Shown: positions 1 through 8,306, numbered from the stretch's first letter. The stretch: DNA of 64,000 bases from Pseudomonas sp. QTF5 (GCF_000512695.2 NZ_AZRW02000021.1:1-64000), one strand, 5' to 3'. The notes: generated by a model not told the origin, from the sequence alone. Translations and numbers: made by a program.

Positions 1-131
1 CAGGACGAGAAAAGAGCGGCATAGCTGGACGGTTGACGCGACAACTACCTTGAAAAACGCCGACTCACACGGAACTGGTGAGGATTCTACTGAGAGCCAG
101 CCGTTTTGTAGGGGTAAAAACGCCTAGAAAT
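1..131. other. Left edge without recognisable gene
   Basis: No open reading frame, RNA gene or clear promoter could be recognised in this edge stretch. It lies downstream of the minus-strand tRNA-Pro and its terminator, so it may be the intergenic tail of a gene beyond the window. Confidence 0.4.
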
Positions 132-167
132 AAAAAGGGGTCGCGAAATAAAACCTCGCAACCCCTT
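132..167 (-). terminator. Intrinsic terminator after tRNA-Pro
   Basis: On the minus strand an AAGGGGT...ACCCCTT stem, extended by GCGAGG/CGCG pairing, is followed by a run of T. It lies just past the CCA end of tRNA-Pro and would end that transcript, possibly the whole thrS-to-tRNA transcript. Confidence 0.7.
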
Positions 168-175
168 GAATTATA

Positions 176-252
176 TGGTCGGGACGGAGTGATTCGAACA
201 CTCGACCCCTAGCACCCCATGCTAGTGCGCTACCGGACTGCGCTACGCCCCG
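176..252 (-). tRNA. tRNA-Pro(GGG)
   Basis: 77-nt cloverleaf with encoded CCA. The anticodon stem CTAGC/GCTAG encloses the loop ATGGGGT, giving U33 and anticodon GGG. The T arm GTTCGAATC is present. It sits downstream of the MerR-like gene, the conserved place for this tRNA at the end of the ihfA block in Pseudomonas. Confidence 0.95.
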
Positions 253-341
253 ACTAGGCGTTAAATCTGCCCCTCATCTCGAGGAACGCTCAAGAATATA
301 TCGCAAGCTTTTGAAAACTGGAAGTATTTAAAAGCAGGAAT

Positions 342-698
342 TTATTTCTTGAGCACCACCAGAACATCTTCAAGCTCGGCAATCATCTGGCGGATCATTT
401 GTTTGTATTGGGTGGTGTCGTCTTTGGCTTCATCGCCGGACAAACGCAAGCGTGCGCCGCCGATGGTGAACCCCTGATCGTAAAGGAGCGCGCGGATCTG
501 CCGGATCATCAGCACGTCCTGACGCTGATAATACCGGCGGTTTCCGCGGCGTTTGACGGGGTTGAGTTGAGGAAACTCCTGCTCCCAGTAGCGCAGCACG
601 TGCGGTTTTACCGCACATAGCTCGCTGACTTCACCAATGGTGAAGTAGCGTTTGCCCGGGATGACGGGTAGTTCGTCGTTATGACTTGGTTCCAGCAT
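342..698 (-). CDS. MerR-family transcriptional regulator downstream of ihfA
   Basis: Small (118 aa) MerR-type DNA-binding protein. The N-terminal winged helix reads KRYFTIGEVSELCAVKPHVL (about residues 15-34), followed by RYWEQEFPQLNPVKRRGNRR, typical of the MerR fold. The C-terminal helix is short and has no cysteines for metal sensing, so no effector can be assigned. The start is placed at the ATG giving MLEPSHNDELP, which overlaps the 3' end of ihfA by about 20 bp and implies coupled translation; an in-frame start 9 nt upstream is possible. A gene of this type follows ihfA throughout Pseudomonas; its targets are unknown to me. Confidence 0.85.
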   Translation of the reverse strand: MLEPSHNDELPVIPGKRYFTIGEVSELCAVKPHVLRYWEQEFPQLNPVKRRGNRRYYQRQDVLMIRQIRALLYDQGFTIGGARLRLSGDEAKDDTTQYKQMIRQMIAELEDVLVVLKK

Positions 699-981
699 AA
701 GCCTCAACTCGGGCCTTCAACTTCTGCCCTGGACGAAAGGTGACCACACGGCGAGCCGTGATCGGGATTTCTTCTCCCGTTTTCGGATTGCGGCCAGGCC
801 GCTGGCGTTTGTCCCGAAGGTCGAAATTGCCGAAACCGGACAATTTGACTTGTTCGTTGTCTTCAAGAGCGTGCCTGATTTCTTCAAAAAACAGTTCGAC
901 CAATTCCTTGGCCTCCCGCTTGTTCAGGCCCAGCTCTTCATACAGACGTTCCGCCATCTCAGCTTTCGTCAAAGCCCCCAT
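679..981 (-). CDS. ihfA: Integration host factor subunit alpha
   Basis: 100-aa member of the HU/IHF family, which binds the DNA minor groove and bends it sharply; IHF is an alpha/beta heterodimer acting in recombination, sigma-54 promoters and nucleoid structure. Family signatures are MGALTKAEMAERLYEELGLN at the N terminus and GFGNFDLRDKRQRPGRNPKT (residues about 50-69), the beta-arm with the intercalating proline. The start codon lies only 3 bp after the pheT stop and the 3' end overlaps the MerR-like gene, as in the classical pheST-ihfA operon. Length equals the family norm. Confidence 0.97.
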   Translation of the reverse strand: MGALTKAEMAERLYEELGLNKREAKELVELFFEEIRHALEDNEQVKLSGFGNFDLRDKRQRPGRNPKTGEEIPITARRVVTFRPGQKLKARVEAYAGTKS

Positions 982-984
982 ACG

Positions 985-3363
985 TCACTTCCTTAACGTG
1001 GCGTTCAACCTTTGTTCGAGCGAGGTGAGGATGTTTTGCGTCGTGGTATTCACCTCATCGTCATTAAGAGTGCGCGATGGATGCTGCCAGGTCAAGCCAA
1101 CTGCAAGGCTTTTTCTATGCGGATCAATGCCTTTACCCTGATACACGTCAAATAGCCTGAGGTCTGTCAGCCATTCACCTGCATTTTCACGGATTACGTC
1201 CAGTACGGCTGTGGCCGCAACGTCTTTATCCGCCAGCAGTGCAAGGTCACGACGCACTTCAGGAAAGCGCGATAACTCCTGGAATTTAGGCATTTTGCCC
1301 GAAGCTACTTCGGCCAGAACCAGCTCGAAAACAAAGACCGGACGGTCGAGACCGAGGGTTTTCGACAACTCAGGGTGAATCGCGCCAAGGAAACCTACCA
1401 AACGGCCTTCACGCTCGATGCGCGCGGTTTGACCCGGGTGCAACGCAGGGTGTTTGCCCGGCACGAATGTGAACGAATCCAGCGCACCGGCGAAGCCCAG
1501 CACCGCTTCCACATCGGCTTTGACGTCGAAGAAATCCACGACATCGCGACCTTGGGCCCAGCCTTCCGGCAGACGGCTGCCACACACCACACCCGCCAGC
1601 ATCGGCTCTTGCTTCAGGCCTTCCAGCTGACCGACGAAGCGCAGGCCGCTTTCGAACAGGCGGACGCGATCCTGCTGACGATTCAGGTTGTGCTGAAGCG
1701 CCTTGACCAGACCAGGCCACAGGGACGAACGCATGGCGGCCATGTCGTTGGAAATCGGGTTGGCCAGCAACAGCGGCTCGACACCAGGATTAAACAACTC
1801 GAATTGTTTCGGATCGATGAAGCTGTAAGTGATCGCTTCCTGATAACCACGAGCCACCAGCAGACGGCGCAGCTCAGGCAGATCGCTGCGCGCTTCAGCC
1901 TTGGCTTGCGGCGCCAGACGGGCTTGCGGGTAGCGAACCGGCAGACGGTTATAACCGTACAGACGGGCCAGCTCTTCGATCAGATCGACTTCCAGACTGA
2001 TATCGAAACGGAAGCTTGGCACTTCAACGCGCCACTGCCCTGCCCCATCGGCAGAAATGGTCAGGCCCAAGGCGCTGAGCAGACGTTCGATTTCGGCCGA
2101 ATCCATCTCCATGCCCAGCATCTGGGTGATGCGTTGGGCACGCAAAGTAATCGGCGCGATCGACGGCAGGTGCTGCTCGCTAACGGTTTCGATGATCGGA
2201 CCCGCTTCGCCACCGGTGATTTCCAGCAGCAGGCCAGTGGCACGCTCCATGGCTTCACGGGCCAGCTGCCAATCCACGCCACGCTCGTAGCGGTGCGAGG
2301 CATCGGTGTGCAGGCCGTAGGAACGAGCCTTGCCAGCGACGGCAATCTGATCAAAGAACGCGCTTTCCAGGAATACATCGCGCGTTGTCGCGGACACACC
2401 GCTGTGCTCGCCACCCATGACGCCAGCAATGGCCAACGCACGAGCGTGGTCAGCAATCACCAGCGTATCGCTACGCAGGCTGACTTCCTGACCGTCGAGC
2501 AGCACCAGCTTCTCGCCCTCTTCGGCCATACGCACGCGGATGCCGCCATTGATTTCGGCGAGATCGAACGCGTGCAGCGGTTGACCCAGTTCCAGCATCA
2601 CGTAGTTAGTGATGTCGACGGCAGCGTCGATGCTGCGCACGTCTGCACGACGCAGACGCTCGACCATCCACAGCGGCGTAGGCTTGGACAGGTCGACGTT
2701 ACGGATCACACGACCCAGGTAACGCGGGCACGCGGCCGGTGCCAGCACTTCAACGGAACGCACTTCATCGTGCACGGCCGGAACGCTAGCAACATCCGGG
2801 CGAGTGACTTTGGCGGCGTACAGCGCGCCCACTTCACGAGCCAGACCGGCCAGGGACAGGCAGTCGCCGCGGTTCGGGGTCAGGTCGACCTCGATACTGG
2901 CGTCGTCCAGGCTCAAGTATTCACGAATGTCCTGACCAACCGGCGCATCGGCCGGCAACTCCATCAGGCCATCGTTGCCTTCGCCGATTTGCAGCTCGGC
3001 CTGGGAGCACAGCATGCCGTTGGATTCAACGCCACGCAGCTTGGCTTTCTTGATTTTGAAGTCGCCTGGCAGTTCGGCACCGATCATGGCGAACGGAATC
3101 TTCAGGCCCGGGCGCACGTTTGGCGCACCGCACACTACCTGGAAAGTCTCCGAGCCATTGCTGACCTGGCAAACGCGCAACTTGTCGGCGTCCGGGTGCT
3201 GCTCGGTGCTGAGCACCTCGCCCACCACCACGCCACTGAATTCACCGGCGGCCGGCGTAACGCTATCGACCTCAAGACCGGCCATCGACAGACGAGCAAC
3301 CAGCTCGTCGCGATTTACCTGCGGGCTTACCCAGCCACGCAGCCATTGTTCACTGAATTTCAT
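985..3363 (-). CDS. pheT: Phenylalanyl-tRNA synthetase beta subunit
   Basis: 792-aa beta chain of the alpha2-beta2 PheRS that charges tRNA-Phe in the cytoplasm. Regions in order: N-terminal EMAP/tRNA-binding domain (about 40-150, containing VCGAPNVRPGLKIPFAMIG), B3/B4 editing domain, B5 domain (about 400-475), catalytic-like core and a C-terminal anticodon-binding FDX-ACB domain (about 700-792, with SRFPEVRRDLALLADKDV). Length is the usual ~790 aa. It starts 26 bp after pheS and ends 3 bp before ihfA, so the three are one transcription unit. A long antisense open frame covers it but is a codon-bias shadow. Confidence 0.98.
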   Translation of the reverse strand: MKFSEQWLRGWVSPQVNRDELVARLSMAGLEVDSVTPAAGEFSGVVVGEVLSTEQHPDADKLRVCQVSNGSETFQVVCGAPNVRPGLKIPFAMIGAELPGDFKIKKAKLRGVESNGMLCSQAELQIGEGNDGLMELPADAPVGQDIREYLSLDDASIEVDLTPNRGDCLSLAGLAREVGALYAAKVTRPDVASVPAVHDEVRSVEVLAPAACPRYLGRVIRNVDLSKPTPLWMVERLRRADVRSIDAAVDITNYVMLELGQPLHAFDLAEINGGIRVRMAEEGEKLVLLDGQEVSLRSDTLVIADHARALAIAGVMGGEHSGVSATTRDVFLESAFFDQIAVAGKARSYGLHTDASHRYERGVDWQLAREAMERATGLLLEITGGEAGPIIETVSEQHLPSIAPITLRAQRITQMLGMEMDSAEIERLLSALGLTISADGAGQWRVEVPSFRFDISLEVDLIEELARLYGYNRLPVRYPQARLAPQAKAEARSDLPELRRLLVARGYQEAITYSFIDPKQFELFNPGVEPLLLANPISNDMAAMRSSLWPGLVKALQHNLNRQQDRVRLFESGLRFVGQLEGLKQEPMLAGVVCGSRLPEGWAQGRDVVDFFDVKADVEAVLGFAGALDSFTFVPGKHPALHPGQTARIEREGRLVGFLGAIHPELSKTLGLDRPVFVFELVLAEVASGKMPKFQELSRFPEVRRDLALLADKDVAATAVLDVIRENAGEWLTDLRLFDVYQGKGIDPHRKSLAVGLTWQHPSRTLNDDEVNTTTQNILTSLEQRLNATLRK

Positions 3364-3389
3364 CCTGCTCTCCTAAGAATTCGTTACGA

Positions 3390-4406
3390 CTAGCGAAATT
3401 GCGCGAGGAACCGCAAGTCGTTGTCGAAGAACAGACGCAAGTCGTTCACGCCGTAACGCAGCATGGCCAGACGCTCAACGCCCATGCCGAAGGCAAAGCC
3501 CGAAAACTCTTCCGGGTCGATCCCGGACATACGCAGCACGTTCGGGTGAACCATGCCGCAGCCCATGACTTCCAGCCAGCCAGTCTGCTTGCAGACACGG
3601 CAGCCTTTACCGCTGCACATCACGCATTCCATGTCGACTTCGGCGGATGGCTCGGTGAACGGGAAGTACGAAGGGCGGAAACGCACGGCCAGTTCTTTCT
3701 CGAAGAACACACGCAGGAACTCTTCGATGGTGCCTTTCAGGTCAGCGAAATTGATATCGCGATCGACCAGCAGGCCTTCGACCTGGTGAAACATCGGGGA
3801 GTGAGTGATATCGGAGTCGCTACGGTACACACGGCCTGGGCAGACGATGCGGATCGGCGGCTGTTTCGATTCCATGGTGCGGACCTGTACCGGCGAGGTA
3901 TGGGTGCGCAACAACATGTTGGCATTGAAATAGAAGGTGTCATGCATCGACCGGGCCGGGTGATGGCCTGGGATGTTGAGCGCTTCGAAGTTGTGATAGT
4001 CGTCTTCGACCTCAGGGCCTTCGGCGATGCCGTAGCCGATGTGAGTGAAGAACTGTTCGATACGTTCCAGAGTGCGAGTAACCGGATGCAGACCACCGGA
4101 GGTCTGACCGCGGCCAGGCAGGGTCACGTCAATGGACTCGGCAGACAGTTTGGCGGCCAGGTCGGCCTCTTCAAACAGTGCCTTGCGAGCATTGAGAACC
4201 TCTGTGACACGCTCCTTGGCAACGTTGATCAGCGCACCGACTTGCGGACGCTCTTCTGCCGGCAAATTCCCCAGGGTCTTCATCACCTGAGTCAATTCGC
4301 CCTTTTTGCCAAGGTAGTGAACCCGGATTTGCTCCAGGGCATTGATATCTTCAGCGCTTTGCACAGCCTCTAGTGCTTGAGAGACGAGCGCATCCAGGTT
4401 TTCCAT
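3390..4406 (-). CDS. pheS: Phenylalanyl-tRNA synthetase alpha subunit
   Basis: 338-aa catalytic alpha chain of PheRS. The N-terminal coiled coil (about 1-90) is followed by the class II core: the motif 2 region around FYFNANMLLRTHTSPVQVRT and the motif 3 sequence GMGVERLAMLRYGVNDLRLF near the C terminus. The segment CVMCSGKGCRVCKQTGW resembles the cysteine-rich insertion of bacterial PheS. CTGGAG lies upstream of the ATG as a Shine-Dalgarno. A strong hairpin with a short T-run separates it from rplT, so expression may depend on read-through or on a promoter in the gap. Confidence 0.98.
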   Translation of the reverse strand: MENLDALVSQALEAVQSAEDINALEQIRVHYLGKKGELTQVMKTLGNLPAEERPQVGALINVAKERVTEVLNARKALFEEADLAAKLSAESIDVTLPGRGQTSGGLHPVTRTLERIEQFFTHIGYGIAEGPEVEDDYHNFEALNIPGHHPARSMHDTFYFNANMLLRTHTSPVQVRTMESKQPPIRIVCPGRVYRSDSDITHSPMFHQVEGLLVDRDINFADLKGTIEEFLRVFFEKELAVRFRPSYFPFTEPSAEVDMECVMCSGKGCRVCKQTGWLEVMGCGMVHPNVLRMSGIDPEEFSGFAFGMGVERLAMLRYGVNDLRLFFDNDLRFLAQFR

Positions 4407-4423
4407 GTACAGACTCCAGATAC

Positions 4424-4462
4424 AAAATAGGGGAAGAGCTTGAAGGCTCTTCCCCTATTTAT
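4424..4462 (-). terminator. Terminator or attenuator hairpin between rplT and pheS
   Basis: On the minus strand a perfect 14-bp stem AATAGGGGAAGAGC/GCTCTTCCCCTATT with a 6-nt loop is followed by TTTTGTAT. The stem is long but the T-run short, so partial termination inside the operon is plausible. A second hairpin (about 4471-4501, CACCCGGCC/GGCCAGGTG) precedes it. I found no Phe-rich leader peptide between rplT and pheS. Confidence 0.75.
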
Positions 4463-4515
4463 GACGTTTAACACCTGGCCCCACAGAGGTGAGGCCGGGT
4501 GACTGTCGGGGGTAC

Positions 4516-4872
4516 TTAAGCCAAGGTGGCTTTAGCTTTCTCGACAATCGCAGCAAACGCCGCTTTTTCGTTCACTGCCAGATCAGCCAGAACCTTACGG
4601 TCGATCTCGATGGACGCTTTTTTCAGGCCGGCGATGAAACGGCTGTAGGACAGACCGTTGATACGTGCACCAGCGTTGATACGAGCGATCCACAGAGCGC
4701 GGAACTGACGTTTTTTCTGACGACGGTCACGGTAGGCGTATTGGCCTGCCTTGATTACCGCTTGCTTGGCAACACGGAATACGCGCGAGCGAGCGCCGTA
4801 GTAGCCTTTAGCAAGTTTCAGAATTTTTTTGTGACGTTTACGGGCAATGACGCCACGCTTTACACGAGCCAT
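4516..4872 (-). CDS. rplT: 50S ribosomal protein L20
   Basis: 118-aa L20, an early 23S rRNA-binding assembly protein of the large subunit. It begins MARVKRGVIARKRHKKILKL, the highly basic N-terminal extension that threads into rRNA, and ends in the compact helical domain with LSYSRFIAGLKKASIEIDRK. Length matches the family (117-118 aa). It lies 28 bp downstream of rpmI. In enteric bacteria L20 represses translation of rpmI-rplT by binding their mRNA; whether this holds here cannot be read from the sequence. Confidence 0.98.
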   Translation of the reverse strand: MARVKRGVIARKRHKKILKLAKGYYGARSRVFRVAKQAVIKAGQYAYRDRRQKKRQFRALWIARINAGARINGLSYSRFIAGLKKASIEIDRKVLADLAVNEKAAFAAIVEKAKATLA

Positions 4873-4900
4873 GAGTTACTTCCTCTATTCTTGACTAAAA

Positions 4901-5095
4901 TTAACGAAGGCGCAGCATGCGCTCGACTTTTGCCACGTCAGACGGATGCAGCAAGCTGCTACCGCGCAGTTGACGCTTACGCTTGGTCGACATTTTAGTC
5001 AGGATGTGGCTCTTGAAAGCGTGCTTGTGCTTGATACCGTTAGCAGTTTTCAGAAACCGCTTAGCAGCACCACTTTTAGTTTTCATCTTTGGCAT
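4901..5095 (-). CDS. rpmI: 50S ribosomal protein L35
   Basis: 64-aa L35 of the large ribosomal subunit. The sequence MPKMKTKSGAAKRFLKTANG and the terminal ...HPSDVAKVERMLRLR are characteristic; nearly a third of the residues are Lys or Arg. Length is standard (64-65 aa). It sits between infC and rplT, the conserved IF3-L35-L20 cluster, with a 60-bp leader after infC. Confidence 0.98.
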   Translation of the reverse strand: MPKMKTKSGAAKRFLKTANGIKHKHAFKSHILTKMSTKRKRQLRGSSLLHPSDVAKVERMLRLR

Positions 5096-5155
5096 GTTCG
5101 GATACTCCGCATTCAGTTGATAAACATAATCAGAAGGCCTGCCGTGCCCTATTGA

Positions 5156-5707
5156 TTACTTCTTCTTTTTCGGGGCGATGACCATGATCAGCTGGCGTCC
5201 TTCCATCTTAGGATGCTGTTCGACCGAACCGTACTCGAGCAAGTCACCTTCAACTCGCTTGAGGAGTTCCATCCCCAGCTCCTGGTGGGCCATCTCACGG
5301 CCGCGGAATCGCAAGGATACCTTGGCCCTGTCCCCATCACTCAGGAAACGTACCAGGTTGCGCAGTTTTACCTGGTAATCCCCTTCCTCCGTCCCTGGAC
5401 GAAACTTGATTTCTTTAACCTGAATCTGCTTCTGGTTTTTCTTGGCCGCGGCAACCTGCTTCTTCTTCTCGAAGATCGATTTGCCGTAGTCCATCAGCTT
5501 GCAAACAGGAGGTACTGCATCGGCGGAAATCTCCACCAAATCCAGCTTGGCCTCTTCAGCCTTAAGAAGCGCGTCTTCAATTGACACAATCCCAAGCTGC
5601 TCACCTTCAGCTCCAATTAACCGAACCTCGCGTGCCGAGATATTCTCGTTGATCGGGGCTTTCGGTGCAGCTCGTTTATCTTGTCTCATTTCACGCTTAA
5701 TAATAAT
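5156..5707 (-). CDS. infC: Translation initiation factor IF-3 (non-canonical AUU start)
   Basis: IF-3 binds the 30S subunit, blocks premature 50S joining and proofreads the start codon. The N domain (APINENISAREVRLIGAEGE) is joined by a lysine-rich linker (KKKQVAAAKKNQKQ) to the C domain (EIKFRPGTEEGDYQVKLRNL). The first in-frame ATG would drop the IIKRE residues conserved in the family. Upstream of it lie three consecutive ATT codons (5699-5707) preceded by GGAG at 5710-5713. An AUU start is the known self-discrimination device of infC. Which ATT is used is uncertain: SD spacing is 2, 5 or 8 nt. The first ATT overlaps the thrS TAA by 1 nt and gives 183 aa. Confidence 0.93.
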   Translation of the reverse strand: MIIKREMRQDKRAAPKAPINENISAREVRLIGAEGEQLGIVSIEDALLKAEEAKLDLVEISADAVPPVCKLMDYGKSIFEKKKQVAAAKKNQKQIQVKEIKFRPGTEEGDYQVKLRNLVRFLSDGDRAKVSLRFRGREMAHQELGMELLKRVEGDLLEYGSVEQHPKMEGRQLIMVIAPKKKK

Positions 5708-7629
5708 TACTCCGAATCTGGGCGACCACGCCGGGAAACCGCTTGCGCGAGAAACTCAGCGAACTGGGCGACGGGCATCGAGCCCAGGTCAGCACCTTCA
5801 CGAGTACGCACAGCGACAGTCTGCATCTCGACTTCCCGATCTCCGATAACCAAGAGATAGGGAACCTTGAGCAAAGTATGCTCGCGGATTTTAAAGCCGA
5901 TCTTTTCATTTCTCAAGTCAGACTTGGCACGAAATCCGCTTTCATTGAGGGTTTTTTCAACCTCAGCAGCAAAATCAGCCTGTTTATCAGTGATATTCAT
6001 GATCACTGCCTGGGTCGGAGCCAGCCACGCGGGGAACGCACCCTCGTAGTGCTCGATCAGGATTCCGACGAAACGTTCGAAGGAGCCCAGGATCGCCCGG
6101 TGCAACATCACCGGGTGCTTGCGACTGTTATCTTCGGAGACGTATTCGGCTCCCAGACGGACAGGCAGGTTAAAATCGAGCTGAAGGGTACCACATTGCC
6201 AGACACGGCCGAGGCAATCTTTCAGTGAGAATTCGATCTTCGGACCGTAGAACGCACCCTCGCCCGGTTGCAGATCGTACGGCAAGCCAGCGCTATCAAG
6301 GGCTGCAGCCAGTGCAGCTTCGGCGCGATCCCACAGTTCGTCGGAACCGACGCGTTTTTCCGGACGAGTGGACAGCTTCATCTCGACGTCTTTGAAGCCG
6401 AAGTCGGCATAAACGTCCATGGTCAGCTTGATGAACGCAGCGGATTCGGCCTGCATCTGCTCTTCAGTACAGAAGATGTGAGCATCGTCCTGAGTGAAGG
6501 CGCGAACGCGCATGATGCCGTGCAGCGCACCCGACGGCTCGTTACGGTGGCAGGCACCGAACTCGGCCAGACGCATCGGCAGCTCGCGGTAGCTTTTCAG
6601 GCCCTGATTGAACACCTGCACGTGGCACGGGCAGTTCATCGGCTTGATGGCGTAGTCGCGGTTTTCCGACTGAGTGGTAAACATGTTGTCGGCGTAGTTG
6701 GCCCAGTGCCCGGATTTCTCCCACAGGCTGCGGTCAACGACTTGTGGAGTTTTGATCTCCAGATAGCCATTGTCGCGCTGAACCTTGCGCATGTACTGCT
6801 CAAGCACCTGGTACAAAGTCCAGCCGTTCGGGTGCCAGAACACCATGCCCGGCGACTCTTCCTGGGTGTGGAACAGGCCCAGACGCTTGCCGATCTTGCG
6901 ATGATCGCGCTTCTCGGCTTCTTCGATGCGCTGGATGTAGGCCGCCAGCTGCTTCTTGTCTGCCCATGCGGTGCCGTAAACACGCTGCAATTGCTCGTTC
7001 TTGGCATCGCCACGCCAGTAGGCGCCGGACAGCTTGGTCAGCTTGAAGGATTTCAGGAAGCGCGTGTTCGGCACGTGCGGACCGCGGCACATGTCGACGT
7101 ATTCTTCGTGATAGTACAGGCCCATGGCCTGCTCGTTCGGCATGTCTTCGACCAGGCGCAACTTGTAGTCTTCACCACGAGCCTTGAACACTTCGATCAC
7201 TTCGGCACGCGGAGTGACTTTCTTGATCACGTCGTAATCTTTCTCGATCAGCTGCTGCATGCGCTGTTCGATGGCGGCCAGGTCGTCCGGAGTGAAAGGA
7301 CGCTCGAAGGCGATGTCGTAATAGAAACCTTCATCGATGACCGGACCGATAACCATTTTGGCCGTCGGGTACAGCTGCTTGACCGCATGGCCAACCAGGT
7401 GGGCGCAAGAGTGGCGAATGATCTCCAGCCCCTCTTCATCCTTTGGCGTAATGATTTGCAGCGAGGAATCGCTGTCGATGATGTCGCTGGCGTCGACCAG
7501 CTTGCCATTGACCTTGCCGGCCACGGTGGCCTTGGCCAGACCGGCACCGATGGATGCGGCGACCTCGGCTACGGAAACCGGGTGATCGAATGAACGTTGA
7601 CTGCCGTCGGGAAGAGTAATAGTTGGCAT
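5707..7629 (-). CDS. thrS: Threonyl-tRNA synthetase
   Basis: 640-aa class II synthetase that charges tRNA-Thr and edits Ser-tRNA-Thr. Order of domains: TGS (1-62), editing domain with HSCAHLVGHAVKQLYP (H73 and H77) and MCRGPHV, catalytic core with the zinc-ligand region MNCPCHVQVF, and the C-terminal anticodon-binding domain. The start is MPTITLPDGS because a strong AGGAGAGGAGG lies just upstream; a longer in-frame frame begins before this SD. Two anticodon-like hairpins precede the SD and suggest autogenous translational repression. It is the first gene of the operon thrS-infC-rpmI-rplT-pheST-ihfA. Confidence 0.98.
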   Translation of the reverse strand: MPTITLPDGSQRSFDHPVSVAEVAASIGAGLAKATVAGKVNGKLVDASDIIDSDSSLQIITPKDEEGLEIIRHSCAHLVGHAVKQLYPTAKMVIGPVIDEGFYYDIAFERPFTPDDLAAIEQRMQQLIEKDYDVIKKVTPRAEVIEVFKARGEDYKLRLVEDMPNEQAMGLYYHEEYVDMCRGPHVPNTRFLKSFKLTKLSGAYWRGDAKNEQLQRVYGTAWADKKQLAAYIQRIEEAEKRDHRKIGKRLGLFHTQEESPGMVFWHPNGWTLYQVLEQYMRKVQRDNGYLEIKTPQVVDRSLWEKSGHWANYADNMFTTQSENRDYAIKPMNCPCHVQVFNQGLKSYRELPMRLAEFGACHRNEPSGALHGIMRVRAFTQDDAHIFCTEEQMQAESAAFIKLTMDVYADFGFKDVEMKLSTRPEKRVGSDELWDRAEAALAAALDSAGLPYDLQPGEGAFYGPKIEFSLKDCLGRVWQCGTLQLDFNLPVRLGAEYVSEDNSRKHPVMLHRAILGSFERFVGILIEHYEGAFPAWLAPTQAVIMNITDKQADFAAEVEKTLNESGFRAKSDLRNEKIGFKIREHTLLKVPYLLVIGDREVEMQTVAVRTREGADLGSMPVAQFAEFLAQAVSRRGRPDSE

Positions 7630-7648
7630 GGCGCCTCCTCTCCTAGTG

Positions 7649-7742
7649 GTGACCCCTACCAAAGGTCACGTGGGTTGGGATGAGCCAGTACAAGATCCGA
7701 TCCAGGCCATTCAATAACGAACGCCTGCCTTACAGCGGCAGG
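7649..7742 (-). promoter_or_regulatory. Putative ThrRS translational operator (two anticodon-arm mimics)
   Basis: Minus-strand leader of thrS. The SD-proximal hairpin (7649-7669) has stem GTGACC/GGTCAC plus a U-G closing pair and loop TTGGTAG, placing U33, G34-G35-U36 and A37 as in tRNA-Thr(GGU). The distal hairpin (7724-7742) has stem CCTGCC/GGCAGG and a 7-nt loop GCTGTAA with UGU at 34-36 and A37, as in tRNA-Thr(UGU). They are separated by about 54 nt, and the proximal one ends a few nt before the SD. E. coli thrS is repressed by ThrRS binding two anticodon-like leader arms; the same role here is inferred. Confidence 0.65.
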
Positions 7743-8003
7743 AGCCTTGCGGCCAACCGGAAAACCGAACCAGAGTGACTGGGATTCAAATCAGGGTTAT
7801 TCGAGCCGCTGCCGCTGCCGGGACTGAAGGTCATCCGGAGCCTGCAAACGCCCGAGCGAAGCATGCTAGCACAGATGAACGGTCGTCGCGGCGGCAAGGT
7901 TTTCTGCTGGGGCAAATCAGGCATTTTTATGCCAGAGTGCTGAACTTGAACCCCGCTTTACCCCTCAGATAACAAGACATCGACCCAAAAGGAGCATCTC
8001 AGC
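7743..8003. other. Divergent intergenic region thrS / small secreted protein
   Basis: This region should hold the thrS operon promoter on the minus strand and the promoter of the 8004 gene on the plus strand. AAAAGGAGCATCTCAGC supplies a good SD for the latter. I could not identify convincing -35/-10 pairs or other structure. Confidence 0.4.
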
Positions 8004-8306
8004 ATGCGTCTGAATCGTTTATTCGCCATCGTCGCACCCGTCGCCCTGTTGCTGCCGCTGGCTGCCCATGCCGATTGGCCAAAGGGCGAGCGCGAGAAAT
8101 ACATGGCTCAGTGCACTCAGGCGGCCACTCCGCAGATCGGCGCTGCGGCAGCCAAGTCTCACTGCGCTTGTGGTGCCGACGCGATCAAATCGTACCCGGC
8201 CAGCGACATTCAATCCCTGATGGACAACAAGGCCAGCCCTGAACTGCAACAGAAAGCGCTGGGTCAGATAGCTAAATGCAAGGCCAATGCACCGGCGAAA
8301 AAGTGA
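8004..8306 (+). CDS. Small secreted cysteine-containing protein, function unknown
   Basis: 100 aa. MRLNRLFAIV plus a hydrophobic stretch and AAHA form a Sec signal peptide cleaved before D24. The mature part is ~77 aa, mostly helical in appearance, with four cysteines (C37, C54, C56, C92) that could form two disulfides in the periplasm, and a lysine-rich end. AAGGAG precedes the ATG. I do not recognise a characterised family. It stands alone between thrS (divergent) and the cold-shock gene. Confidence 0.8.
   Translation: MRLNRLFAIVAPVALLLPLAAHADWPKGEREKYMAQCTQAATPQIGAAAAKSHCACGADAIKSYPASDIQSLMDNKASPELQQKALGQIAKCKANAPAKK

Noticed and set aside
1375..3393. 672-aa open frame on the plus strand opposite pheT
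   Set aside because: It is antisense to a certain gene and arises from the high-GC codon bias; its translation has no recognisable domain.
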